From Bacillota bacterium (lineage in GTDB: Bacteria; Bacillota; Clostridia; Tissierellales; Peptoniphilaceae): DNA of 17,575 bases. The stretch spans positions 1-17,575 of the forward strand of contig JAEXBN010000010.1 in NCBI GenBank assembly GCA_023394045.1. The letters run 5' to 3'. Every line of letters begins with the position of its first letter. The first letter of the stretch is position 1. A program made the translations under genes and the position numbers. The notes under the pieces are model-generated. The model saw only the letters and a list, made by a program, of their open reading frames with translations, ran no database searches and was not told the origin of the DNA. Positions 1-6,475 of this stretch are shown here, one piece after another.

Positions 1-807
1 TCTCCGCAATGCCATCAATTCTGCATCGTTCCCGGAAGCGATCACTTTTTGAAGCGCCCGTTGTTCCTCCCGATCAGCCTCTTGGCGCAGACGTTCATTC
101 TCTAGCGCCGATCGTCTTTGAGCCAGCTCTTCCTCGGTCTTTCGATCCGTTTGCTCCAACGCCAGTGCTTCCGCCACCTCATGCTCCAGATGACTCACTT
201 TTTCCTGCTGATCCGGAATCAATCCTCCCCGATGATTGCCTTTAATATATTGCCGCTCCAATTGCATCAGGCGCTCATCGGCGGATTGCACGGAGACCAT
301 TTCATCTCCGCCCGTCTGCAGATTGAGCAGCCGATCCATCAGCTGATCACCGGATTTCCCCACTTGTCGTGAAAAAACGCTGCCGCCCGAGCCAATCGAC
401 AGGGATCGCTTGAACGCCTCTGCATTGAGCCCAAAAAAGAATTCGCCCGGCGTCTGACGCGCCGGGAGCGATACTTTTTCCCCCGTCTCATCATCGGTCA
501 GTTGAATGCGATCTTTTCCATTCGTGTCGCCGAAGCGGCGAAACAAACGAAACACCTGGCCATCATCCTCCAAGCGAAGCACGCCTGCCGGAGCATCGCT
601 CGGATCGGTCATGTAGCGTTTCCGGATATTTTCCCGCGGATCCGCGCCAGTTTTGGAGGTTCCATACAGCATCAGCTGCAGGGCATCCATGAGCGTGGTT
701 TTTCCGGCTTCATTATGACCGGAAATCAAATTCAGACCCGATGAAAAGGAAAGTTCAAGCGCCTTGAACCGGCCAAAATTCATCAAACTAAGCGTCAGAA
801 TCTTCAA
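1..807 (-). CDS. yhaN: YhaN-like SbcC/Rad50-type AAA ATPase, N-terminal part (gene runs off the window)
   Basis: The first 269 codons of an open frame that continues past base 1. The P-loop GHNEAGKTT sits at about residues 30-38, just after an N-terminal strand segment (LTLSLMNFGRFKALELSF), as in SMC/Rad50/RecN ATPases. From about residue 160 the chain becomes rich in Glu, Gln, Arg and Leu (SHLEHEVAEALALEQTDRK), the start of a long coiled coil. Family members are usually 900 residues or more, so most of the gene is missing here. The start is TTG at 807: an AAGGAG lies seven bases upstream and no ATG fits as well. The start overlaps the 3' end of yhaO by 20 bases, so the two are translated together. 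By family analogy it forms a DNA-end-processing complex with YhaO in the cytoplasm. The identification is by domain layout and by the YhaO neighbour, not by full-length comparison. Confidence 0.85.
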   Translation of the reverse strand, partial: MKILTLSLMNFGRFKALELSFSSGLNLISGHNEAGKTTLMDALQLMLYGTSKTGADPRENIRKRYMTDPSDAPAGVLRLEDDGQVFRLFRRFGDTNGKDRIQLTDDETGEKVSLPARQTPGEFFFGLNAEAFKRSLSIGSGGSVFSRQVGKSGDQLMDRLLNLQTGGDEMVSVQSADERLMQLERQYIKGNHRGGLIPDQQEKVSHLEHEVAEALALEQTDRKTEEELAQRRSALENERLRQEADREEQRALQKVIASGNDAELMALRR

Positions 808-2044
808 GGCGGAGCTCCTTTCCATCGATGGCGTCCAGACCCAGTCTCAATGCGCGTTCCAACATGTGCTTCTCGTTTTTCTCTGCGTTCTGCCACCGCT
901 CATACAAATTTGAGGCAAAATAGCCCCGAAGCGTCTCTTCTTCCGCCAACGCCGGCCAGTTCACATGAGCGGTGCGCTCATCAATCACTTCAATATAAGC
1001 GTACCGTTCAGAAAGCGTCTGCCGCAGAAGATTCAAATCTAATACATCCTGCTCATCCACCTGTCCCGCCAGGCGTAAACGAATCAGGTCTTTTTCCACC
1101 GGCCATCGCTGCGGATCAATCCGGCTGGATCGATGTTGATCGCCCTCATCGCCATCTTCATCTCCATCTGATGAGCGAACATCGGTCTGCGCCCCTTCGT
1201 CCAGAAACACGCGGGTATCTTTTTGAATGGCTTCATGGATCCGTTCCAGTGCCTCCGTCTGATTCTGAATGGCGGATAAATCGACCGACAGCCTGTGAAA
1301 TAGGCGGGATGATGCGGGAACAAAATGAAGCTCACACGTCTCTCCGTACACACGTCCTTCATAAAATCCCTTTAATCCCGTTTCATCAAAGCCAGATCCG
1401 TCAAAATTTCCAGAATAGGCCCATGGAGTGCCCCCAGACTGCTGGATCGGCGAGCGGTGATGGATGTGCCCTAAAGCGATATAAGAGAAAAAGTGATCCG
1501 GCAGCGTGTCCAAACGAATCGGATGGTAGGGCGTATCCTGCGCATTCACGTCGCCATGCACCACCAAAAAGCGGCTCATCCCTTCCGTTTGCATCCGTTC
1601 CCGTTCCCAATCCATCGTTTCCCACATCGAGGTTTCACGCACCGTACCTGTAAAACCGCCGCCATACACCGCCGCCTCTTTTTGAGGCAAAATCACACGG
1701 GTCAGATCTCCGCGAAAAATATGCACATTCACCGGCCACACCTGATCGTAAAGACTGCCAGGAGCGTAATAATCATGATTTCCAGGAGCAATAAAAAAAT
1801 CGACCGATTCGTTCTCTGACATCGCCTGACGAATGGCCTCCAGGCTTTGGGACGTGATCTCTGATCCCTCGAAGAGGTCCCCCGCCAAAAGAACCAAATC
1901 GACGCCGTTGTTCCCCCAGCGCCTTATCCAGGAAATAAAATTTTGAATCACCTCGGCCGCCCGCTCTCTTCCAAACCGTCCAAGCCCCGGCAGCTTCGCT
2001 CCAAGATGCAGATCCGCCGCATGCACCACATGAATTGTCCGCAT
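788..2044 (-). CDS. yhaO: YhaO-like DNA repair exonuclease, Mre11/SbcD calcineurin-like phosphoesterase
   Basis: A 418-residue protein with all the metallophosphoesterase motifs in order: DLH (11-13), GD (55-56), GNHD (88-91), HGD (163-165) and GHIHH (192-196). These bind the two catalytic metals of SbcD/Mre11 nucleases. The C-terminal half is the less conserved capping part and contains an acidic stretch (SSDGDEDGDEGDQ, near residue 290) that looks like a flexible linker. I chose ATG at 2044 because AAAGGA lies just upstream and the N-terminus then begins directly with the first strand (MRTIHVVHAADLHLG). ATG at 2050 and a longer frame from TTG at 2089 are possible but have poorer ribosome sites. 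It is followed by yhaN with a 20-base overlap, the usual SbcCD-like pairing. The role inferred from the family is end processing or nucleolytic DNA repair in the cytoplasm. Confidence 0.9.
   Translation of the reverse strand: MRTIHVVHAADLHLGAKLPGLGRFGRERAAEVIQNFISWIRRWGNNGVDLVLLAGDLFEGSEITSQSLEAIRQAMSENESVDFFIAPGNHDYYAPGSLYDQVWPVNVHIFRGDLTRVILPQKEAAVYGGGFTGTVRETSMWETMDWERERMQTEGMSRFLVVHGDVNAQDTPYHPIRLDTLPDHFFSYIALGHIHHRSPIQQSGGTPWAYSGNFDGSGFDETGLKGFYEGRVYGETCELHFVPASSRLFHRLSVDLSAIQNQTEALERIHEAIQKDTRVFLDEGAQTDVRSSDGDEDGDEGDQHRSSRIDPQRWPVEKDLIRLRLAGQVDEQDVLDLNLLRQTLSERYAYIEVIDERTAHVNWPALAEEETLRGYFASNLYERWQNAEKNEKHMLERALRLGLDAIDGKELRLEDSDA
815..820 (-). promoter_or_regulatory. Ribosome binding site that fixes the TTG start of yhaN
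   Basis: AAGGAG on the minus strand, seven bases before TTG at 807. It lies inside the last codons of yhaO and supports translational coupling. Confidence 0.6.
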
Positions 2045-2174
2045 GTTCATCCTTTCGTTCACTGATCCGCCGCTGAACCAGCTGATCAAACTGAGCCAAT
2101 AGAATGCTCTTATCTTAACGCATATCGTCCTGATGTGCAGGCTCCCTCTTCCACCGCATGATCTTCCAAAAAAT

Positions 2175-2199
2175 GTTTTTCAATAATTTTGAGGGGTAT
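2175..2199 (+). promoter_or_regulatory. Sigma-B-like promoter candidate for opuC
   Basis: GTTTTT (2175-2180), 13 bases, then GGGTAT (2194-2199). The general-stress sigma-B consensus of Bacillus and Listeria is GTTTAA, about 12-15 bases, GGGTAT, so the -10 matches fully and the -35 four of six. opuC operons in Listeria are known sigma-B targets. A start here would give a leader of about 165 bases. Whether this organism has sigma-B cannot be seen from the window. Confidence 0.4.
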
Positions 2200-2224
2200 G
2201 AACATTGTGTATTGGAATTCAATC

Positions 2225-2253
2225 TTGAACGTGGATTTGCACCTACATAACAT
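2225..2253 (+). promoter_or_regulatory. Sigma-A-like promoter candidate for opuC
   Basis: TTGAAC (2225-2230), 17 bases, then TAACAT (2248-2253). Each box matches the vegetative consensus at four of six positions, with ideal spacing. It lies about 115 bases before the opuCA start. It could give basal expression beside the sigma-B-like site. Confidence 0.35.
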
Positions 2254-2373
2254 CGTGTTGGCTTTTGTTGCTGGCGCAGTAAACTGTGATCGCGTGAACT
2301 CCCTCATCCTCTTGAGGTTATACAATGATCGTCGCTTCGAGGACAGATGGAGCCACTAGAAAAGAGGAAGCTT

Positions 2374-3576
2374 ATGATTGAGTTTAAGAACGTCACAAAA
2401 TCGTATGGGACCAACGCAGTGGCTGTCGATCAGGTCAGCTTTGAGATTCCCACCGGAGAATTCGTGGTTCTGATTGGAACCAGCGGAAGCGGTAAAACAA
2501 CGTGTATGCGCATGATTAACCGGATGATTGACGCGACCTCTGGGACGATTTCCATCGATGGTCAAGATGTGAAATCCATGGATCCCGTCGCACTCCGACG
2601 CCATATTGGCTACGTCATTCAGCAAATCGGTCTGATGCCCCACATGACCATCTATGAAAACATCACGATGGTTCCGCGTCTTCTCGGCTGGGAAAAACAA
2701 AAGATGCGCGAAACCGCTGAAACATTGATTCAGCGCGTCGACTTGCCTGTTTCTTACTTAGAACGGTATCCCGAAGAGCTCTCCGGAGGACAACAGCAGC
2801 GCATTGGCGTGATCCGTGCGTTAGCCGCAAATCAAGATATCATTTTAATGGATGAGCCCTTCGGCGCTCTCGATCCGATCACTCGCGATTCCCTGCAGCA
2901 GCTGGTCAAAATGCTCCAAGAAGAAATGGGCAAAACCGTGGTGTTCGTCACCCATGATATGGATGAAGCCCTCTCGCTGGCTGACCACCTGGTGATTTTG
3001 GATAAAGGCCATGTCATCCAATATGGCACTCCCAAAGAGATCTTGGCGCACCCCGCCAATTCCTTCGTGGAAAACTTCCTTGGTGAAAAGCGCGTCCGTG
3101 ATGCACGGGCCTATCTGGAAACCGTGGACAAAATCATGCTGCGCGCGCCGGTTGCCGTGACCACAGAGACCGATACCCGATCCGCCTTCCGTATTTTGAG
3201 TGAAAAACGCGTCGATCGTCTTTATGTCACAGACGTGAATGGAATCCTCAAAGGGTACGTCAGCATTTACGGACTCCTCCGGTTTGGCCGCCGTGAAGCC
3301 AACATCTCCGAAGTCATGCAAGACACCGTCTACATCAATGAAACGACAACCATTCATGATGCCATGTTTTCTCTGATTGAACTGAATTATCCCAATCTCC
3401 CCGTGGTGGACAAAAATAAAAAGCTCGTCGGCTTGGTGACGCGCGGCACCATCGTGTCCAGCTCGTACCATTCCATCTGGGGCGAGGAATACAAGGATAA
3501 CCCCGAAATTCACCAGATTGTGTCCAAGACCAATGAACCCTACGAAAACCATGAAACGGAGGCCGCTCATGATTGA
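2374..3576 (+). CDS. opuCA: Osmoprotectant (betaine/carnitine/choline) ABC transporter ATP-binding protein with CBS domains
   Basis: A 400-residue cytoplasmic ATPase that powers the OpuC importer. The nucleotide-binding domain has Walker A GTSGSGKTT (35-43), Q-loop near 83-84, signature LSGGQ (136-140) and Walker B IILMDEP (156-162) followed by the D-loop ALD. After about residue 245 come two CBS repeats (roughly 250-310 and 315-375). In OpuA/OpuC-type ATPases this module senses ionic strength or cyclic di-AMP, so osmotic control of activity is likely here too. ATG at 2374 was chosen because AGAGGA lies just before it and MIEFKNVTKSYG is the usual N-terminus; an in-frame ATG at 2347 would add nine unusual residues. 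The stop overlaps the opuCB start by eight bases. First gene of a four-gene operon. Confidence 0.95.
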   Translation: MIEFKNVTKSYGTNAVAVDQVSFEIPTGEFVVLIGTSGSGKTTCMRMINRMIDATSGTISIDGQDVKSMDPVALRRHIGYVIQQIGLMPHMTIYENITMVPRLLGWEKQKMRETAETLIQRVDLPVSYLERYPEELSGGQQQRIGVIRALAANQDIILMDEPFGALDPITRDSLQQLVKMLQEEMGKTVVFVTHDMDEALSLADHLVILDKGHVIQYGTPKEILAHPANSFVENFLGEKRVRDARAYLETVDKIMLRAPVAVTTETDTRSAFRILSEKRVDRLYVTDVNGILKGYVSIYGLLRFGRREANISEVMQDTVYINETTTIHDAMFSLIELNYPNLPVVDKNKKLVGLVTRGTIVSSSYHSIWGEEYKDNPEIHQIVSKTNEPYENHETEAAHD

Positions 3577-4198
3577 ACTGCTTCAGCAACAGGCTCCCGT
3601 TCTTCTGGAAAAAACAGGCGAGCATCTTCTGATTGCCGCAATATCCCTGCTTCTTGGAGTGATCGTCGCGGTTCCTCTGGGTCTGCTCATCACCCGCACC
3701 AAGCGCATCGGTCCTCTGATGATGGGGATTGCCGCTTTGCTGCAAACGGTTCCCTCTCTAGCATTGCTGGCATTCATGATCCCTTTGTTCAGTGTAGGAA
3801 AACCCCCGGCTATCGCCGCCCTGTTTCTCTATTCTCTTTCGCCGATTCTGCGCAACACCTACCTCGCCGTAAAAAACATCGATCCGAAGCTGACCGATGC
3901 AGCTCGGGGGATGGGCATGACCTCTGGACAAATTCTGCGCCAAATTGAGCTCCCGCTCGGGATGCCCATCATTATGGCCGGCATCCGTCTCTCTGCCGTA
4001 TATATCATCTCTTGGACGACGCTTGCTTCCTATATCGGTGCAGGCGGACTTGGAGATTTCATTTTTACCGGACTCCAGAACTATATGCCGAATTATATTT
4101 TTCTGGGAACCATTCCGATTGCCCTGCTGGCTCTCCTGACCGACTGGCTGTTCGGGCATCTTGAGACCCTGCTGACACCGAAAGGAGGCCGTGCATGA
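3569..4198 (+). CDS. opuCB: Osmoprotectant ABC transporter permease OpuCB
   Basis: A 209-residue membrane protein, the usual size for OpuCB. Hydrophobic segments fall at about 20-42, 50-73, 80-100, 135-158 and 175-197. The loop AARGMGM (111-117) followed by the RQIELPLGMPIIMAGIR helix is the EAA motif that contacts the ATPase OpuCA. The start is ATG at 3569, with GGAGG seven bases upstream and an eight-base overlap (ATGATTGA) with the opuCA stop; an upstream in-frame ATG at 3518 would give a charged, non-family extension. It pairs with OpuCD to form the heterodimeric membrane channel for glycine betaine, carnitine or choline. Confidence 0.93.
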   Translation: MIELLQQQAPVLLEKTGEHLLIAAISLLLGVIVAVPLGLLITRTKRIGPLMMGIAALLQTVPSLALLAFMIPLFSVGKPPAIAALFLYSLSPILRNTYLAVKNIDPKLTDAARGMGMTSGQILRQIELPLGMPIIMAGIRLSAVYIISWTTLASYIGAGGLGDFIFTGLQNYMPNYIFLGTIPIALLALLTDWLFGHLETLLTPKGGRA

Positions 4199-5175
4199 AA
4201 CGATGGATCTACCGCATCGCTGTCGCTTCCCTGCTCGTTTTTCTCAGCGGATGTGAGCTTCCCGGTCTTGGAGCGACCAGCGCCTCCGGCGGTATGGTCG
4301 TTGCCGGCGGAAACACTTCAGAAAGACAAATTCTTTCAGAAATCGATAAGCAGATGATTGAGCACTACCTGCCCCATGAAACGGTCAACATCATCAATAA
4401 TCTGGGATCCAGCATCCTGATTCATCAAACGCTGATGTCCGGAGAAAGCAATATTGCCGGTGTCATGTATACCGGAACATCGCTGACCGGAGAGCTCGGC
4501 CTAGATCCCATCAAGGACCCGGAGGAAGCCTTACAAGCAGTCCAGAAGGGTTATGAGAAAGAATATCAGGCAAAATGGTACCCTTCATACGGTTTTGAAA
4601 ATACCTATGCGTTCATGGTCACACGTGCCACGGCGGAGAAGTATCACCTGAAAACCGTATCGGATCTGGAACCGATTGCTGAGGAACTGAATGTCGGGGC
4701 TGACTCCGCTTGGATGCAGCGCGAAGGCGATGGTTACCAGGCTTTCCTTGAAACGTATCACTGCAAATTCAAAGGGATGTTTCCCATGGAAATCGGTCTT
4801 GTCTACGAAGCGGTAAAAAATGGTCAGATGGATGTCGTCCTCGGATATACCACCGACGGGCGCATTCCCAGTTTTGATCTCGTTGTCCTGGAAGATGACC
4901 GGCACTTTTTCCCGCCCTATAATGCCTCTCCGGTCGTCATGGACACGCTGTTGGCGGAGCGCCCGGAAATTGACTGGATTTTGAGCAAGCTCATCGGACA
5001 AATCTCCACAGAAACGATGGCCGATCTCAACCGCCAAAGCGACGAGGAGATGATTGAGCCTGCCGTCGTCGCACAGCGGTTCCTGAAAAGTCATCAATAT
5101 TTCGAAGATGTGAATGCCGATCAAACTCCGGAAGCGGTGCGATCGGCAATGAAAGGGAAGGAAGGTGAATCATGA
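4195..5175 (+). CDS. opuCC: Osmoprotectant ABC transporter substrate-binding lipoprotein OpuCC
   Basis: A 326-residue lipoprotein. The signal peptide has a short basic N-terminus, a hydrophobic core and the lipobox LSGC (17-20), so Cys20 should be lipid-anchored on the outer face of the membrane. The mature part is an OpuAC/ProX-like two-lobe binding fold with the conserved stretch MYTGTSLTGEL (91-101) and the C-lobe block DGRIPSFDLVVLEDDRHFF. These contribute to the aromatic cage for quaternary ammonium solutes. It overlaps opuCB by the four bases ATGA and opuCD by four bases. The exact substrate cannot be read from sequence; carnitine, betaine and choline are all possible. Confidence 0.93.
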   Translation: MKRWIYRIAVASLLVFLSGCELPGLGATSASGGMVVAGGNTSERQILSEIDKQMIEHYLPHETVNIINNLGSSILIHQTLMSGESNIAGVMYTGTSLTGELGLDPIKDPEEALQAVQKGYEKEYQAKWYPSYGFENTYAFMVTRATAEKYHLKTVSDLEPIAEELNVGADSAWMQREGDGYQAFLETYHCKFKGMFPMEIGLVYEAVKNGQMDVVLGYTTDGRIPSFDLVVLEDDRHFFPPYNASPVVMDTLLAERPEIDWILSKLIGQISTETMADLNRQSDEEMIEPAVVAQRFLKSHQYFEDVNADQTPEAVRSAMKGKEGES

Positions 5176-5834
5176 GCCGTTCGATATTAGGCGAGCTCCT
5201 GATGTATTATCGGATCAATGGAGCATACGTCATGGAGCAATTTTTCCGCCATCTTCTCATCACCGTATATGGCGTTTTATTTGCCGCGCTGATTGCCATT
5301 CCTTTGGGCATCTTTTTGGCGAAACGCATCAAACTCCAAGCACCTTTTATTGCGCTGGCCAACCTGCTTCAAACCATTCCCTCGCTGGCCATGCTTTCCC
5401 TTCTTCTGATTGCGATGGGGCTCGGAGCTAAGACGGTCGTCGTCACCGTCATGCTCTATTCCCTTCTCCCCATTCTGAAGAACACCATCGCCGGCATCCA
5501 ATCCGTCTCTCCCTCCCTGATTGATGTCGCCATTGGAATGGGAATGCGCCCGATAGAACGCGTGATCCACGTTGACCTTCCTCTGTCGGTCTCCATCATT
5601 TTATCCGGAATCCGCAACGCGCTGATCGTGGGAATCGGCGTGACGGCCATCGGCACATTTATTGGCGCGGGCGGTCTGGGCGATATCATTACGAGAGGAA
5701 TCAATGTCGTCGGCGGCACGCCCATTATCCTCGCCGGCGCTCTTCCGACAGCGCTCATGGCCATCCTGATCGATCTCAGCCTCGGTTGGCTGGAACGCCG
5801 CCTCACTCCGGCAGCCCGGATCAAAAAGCGCTAA
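5172..5834 (+). CDS. opuCD: Osmoprotectant ABC transporter permease OpuCD
   Basis: A 220-residue permease, homologous to OpuCB in the same operon (compare LLQTIPSLAMLSLLL with LLQTVPSLALLAFMI). The EAA-type loop DVAIGMGM is at 118-125 and the GAGGLGDII block at 165-173. It has about five hydrophobic segments. ATG at 5172 has a purine-rich AAGGAAGG site and overlaps the opuCC stop by four bases. Last gene of the operon. No standard terminator is seen in the 83 bases before the converging ogt gene; the nearest strong stem for rightward transcripts is the inverted repeat inside ogt at 6067-6103. Confidence 0.93.
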   Translation: MSRSILGELLMYYRINGAYVMEQFFRHLLITVYGVLFAALIAIPLGIFLAKRIKLQAPFIALANLLQTIPSLAMLSLLLIAMGLGAKTVVVTVMLYSLLPILKNTIAGIQSVSPSLIDVAIGMGMRPIERVIHVDLPLSVSIILSGIRNALIVGIGVTAIGTFIGAGGLGDIITRGINVVGGTPIILAGALPTALMAILIDLSLGWLERRLTPAARIKKR

Positions 5835-5870
5835 CACAACGTCGTCTTCCCTTTCCCTCACAAGCGCCTT
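5823..5870 (-). terminator. Possible weak terminator for leftward thr-ogt transcripts
   Basis: On the minus strand AAGGCGCT (5870-5863) can pair with AGCGCTT, with one bulged G. A loop of about 30 bases separates them, and the right arm runs into a row of five T. It lies past the ogt stop and overlaps the last codons of opuCD. The large loop makes it a poor terminator. Confidence 0.25.
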
Positions 5871-5907
5871 GCCTTCCCGCCGCAGAACTTACCCTTCCGC
5901 CGCAGAA
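5868..5907. repeat. Two tandem copies of an imperfect 20-bp unit
   Basis: On the minus strand two adjacent 20-base units (5907-5888 and 5887-5868) share the first 11 bases, TTCTGCGGCGG, and agree at 17 of 20 positions. They lie 10-50 bases beyond the ogt stop, between the converging ogt and opuCD genes. Function unknown. Confidence 0.6.
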
Positions 5908-5917
5908 ATGGAACGAT

Positions 5918-6475
5918 TCATCTCGCCTGCGGCATCGAAACCGATCCGTTCTGCTCCAAATCCAGCAGCTGGCGTTTTCGATCTAAACCGCCGGCATAGC
6001 CGCGCAATGTGCCATCGCTTCCGATGACTCGGTGGCAAGGAACAAAAAGAAGAAGCGGATTCCTAGACAAAGCCCTCCCCGCTGCACGCGGGGAGGGCTT
6101 TGTTCCTGGAGCCGCGGCGCGCTCTGCAAGTTGTTGATACGTCCACGTCTGACCAAAAGGGATCTGCATCAGCGCTTCCCGCACGGTCGCTTCATAGGCG
6201 CTTCCCGGAGGATACAGGCGGGGACGTGGGGCAGTTGACTCACTCCCCGCAAAATAGCCATCCAGCCAACGCTTTGCCTCTTCAAAAACGTGCTGATTCT
6301 CAACAGACAAAAAGACCGGCGATTCCGCGCACATCCTTTCGTGCGGAATTCCGGTCTCAAAACGTGCGTCACAAAAAAATGCCCGCCTTAAAAAGCCCTC
6401 TTGTGCTTCCAGGCGAATCCATCCCACAGGTGTGTCCACAACGCAAACGGAGCGTTCCCGTGTCATGCCTCTCAC
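5918..6475 (-). CDS. ogt: Methylated-DNA--protein-cysteine methyltransferase (O6-alkylguanine repair)
   Basis: A 185-residue suicide repair protein that moves the methyl group from O6-methylguanine to its own cysteine. The active-site motif PCHRV (146-150, acceptor Cys147) is preceded by the DNA-binding helix region (RAAGRALSRNP) and followed by GSDGTLRGYAGGLDRKRQLL, all typical of Ogt/MGMT. I chose GTG at 6475: GGAGGG lies six bases upstream, and GTGA overlaps the thrB stop by four bases, a classic coupling. ATG at 6466 has a purine run only one base away, and ATG at 6505 lies inside thrB. Oddities: residues 125-137 are encoded by a perfect 16-bp inverted repeat, and the segment APGTKPSPRAAG is about three residues longer than I expect for the family. 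A second terminator-like hairpin covers codons 40-54. It is the last gene of the threonine operon although it has no role in threonine synthesis. Confidence 0.93.
   Translation of the reverse strand: MRGMTRERSVCVVDTPVGWIRLEAQEGFLRRAFFCDARFETGIPHERMCAESPVFLSVENQHVFEEAKRWLDGYFAGSESTAPRPRLYPPGSAYEATVREALMQIPFGQTWTYQQLAERAAAPGTKPSPRAAGRALSRNPLLLFVPCHRVIGSDGTLRGYAGGLDRKRQLLDLEQNGSVSMPQAR
6067..6103. repeat. Perfect 16-bp inverted repeat inside ogt, terminator-like
   Basis: The arms at 6067-6082 (ACAAAGCCCTCCCCGC) and 6088-6103 are exact reverse complements around a 5-base loop, TGCAC. The GC-rich core ends in CTTTGT, and the rightward RNA continues TTCCT. The layout matches the bidirectional terminator at 14517-14557 (outer ACAAA/TTTGT, 5-base loop). 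It encodes residues 125-137 of Ogt. It could end rightward opuC transcripts, which have no other clear terminator. Confidence 0.85.
6309..6356 (-). terminator. Terminator-like hairpin within the ogt coding sequence
   Basis: On the sense strand of ogt, GACCGG (from 6356) pairs with CCGGTC (ending at 6314). Inner stems of 5 and 4 bp, a small internal loop, a two-base bulge and an 8-base loop lie between, giving 15 pairs in all. Five T (6313-6309) follow directly. This looks like an intrinsic terminator about 160 bases into ogt, so some transcripts of the thr operon may stop here. Confidence 0.4.

Larger units (their letters stand above)
2045..2373. promoter_or_regulatory. Divergent intergenic control region between yhaO and opuCA (329 bp)
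   Basis: The only gene-free stretch longer than 300 bases. The part around 2160-2260 is clearly richer in A and T than the flanking genes. Rightward it holds a sigma-B-like element (2175-2199), a sigma-A-like element (2225-2253) and a TATACAAT box at 2319-2326 with no good -35. A short stem, CCTCA/TGAGG, lies at 2302-2317. Leftward, towards yhaO, I see no convincing promoter; the best -10-like words lack a partner at 16-18 bases. I recognise no riboswitch or T-box motif. A minus-strand open frame at 2110-2325 is judged not to be a gene. Confidence 0.6.

Noticed and set aside
850..1653. Plus-strand open frame of 267 codons opposite yhaO
   Set aside because: It is antisense to a gene with all five nuclease motifs, and it is Pro/His/Arg-rich without a family resemblance.
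2110..2325. 71-codon minus-strand frame in the yhaO-opuCA intergenic region
   Set aside because: It has a non-ATG start, no ribosome site and no recognised similarity, and it overlaps the promoter candidates. A small gene cannot be fully excluded.
2312..2326. TTGAGG and TATACAAT as a -35/-10 pair for opuCA
   Set aside because: The two words are only one to three bases apart, far from the required 16-18, and no good -35 lies at the right distance.
2845..3570. Minus-strand open frame of 241 codons opposite opuCA
   Set aside because: It is the complement of the well-supported ATPase and CBS coding sequence; no motif or ribosome site supports it.
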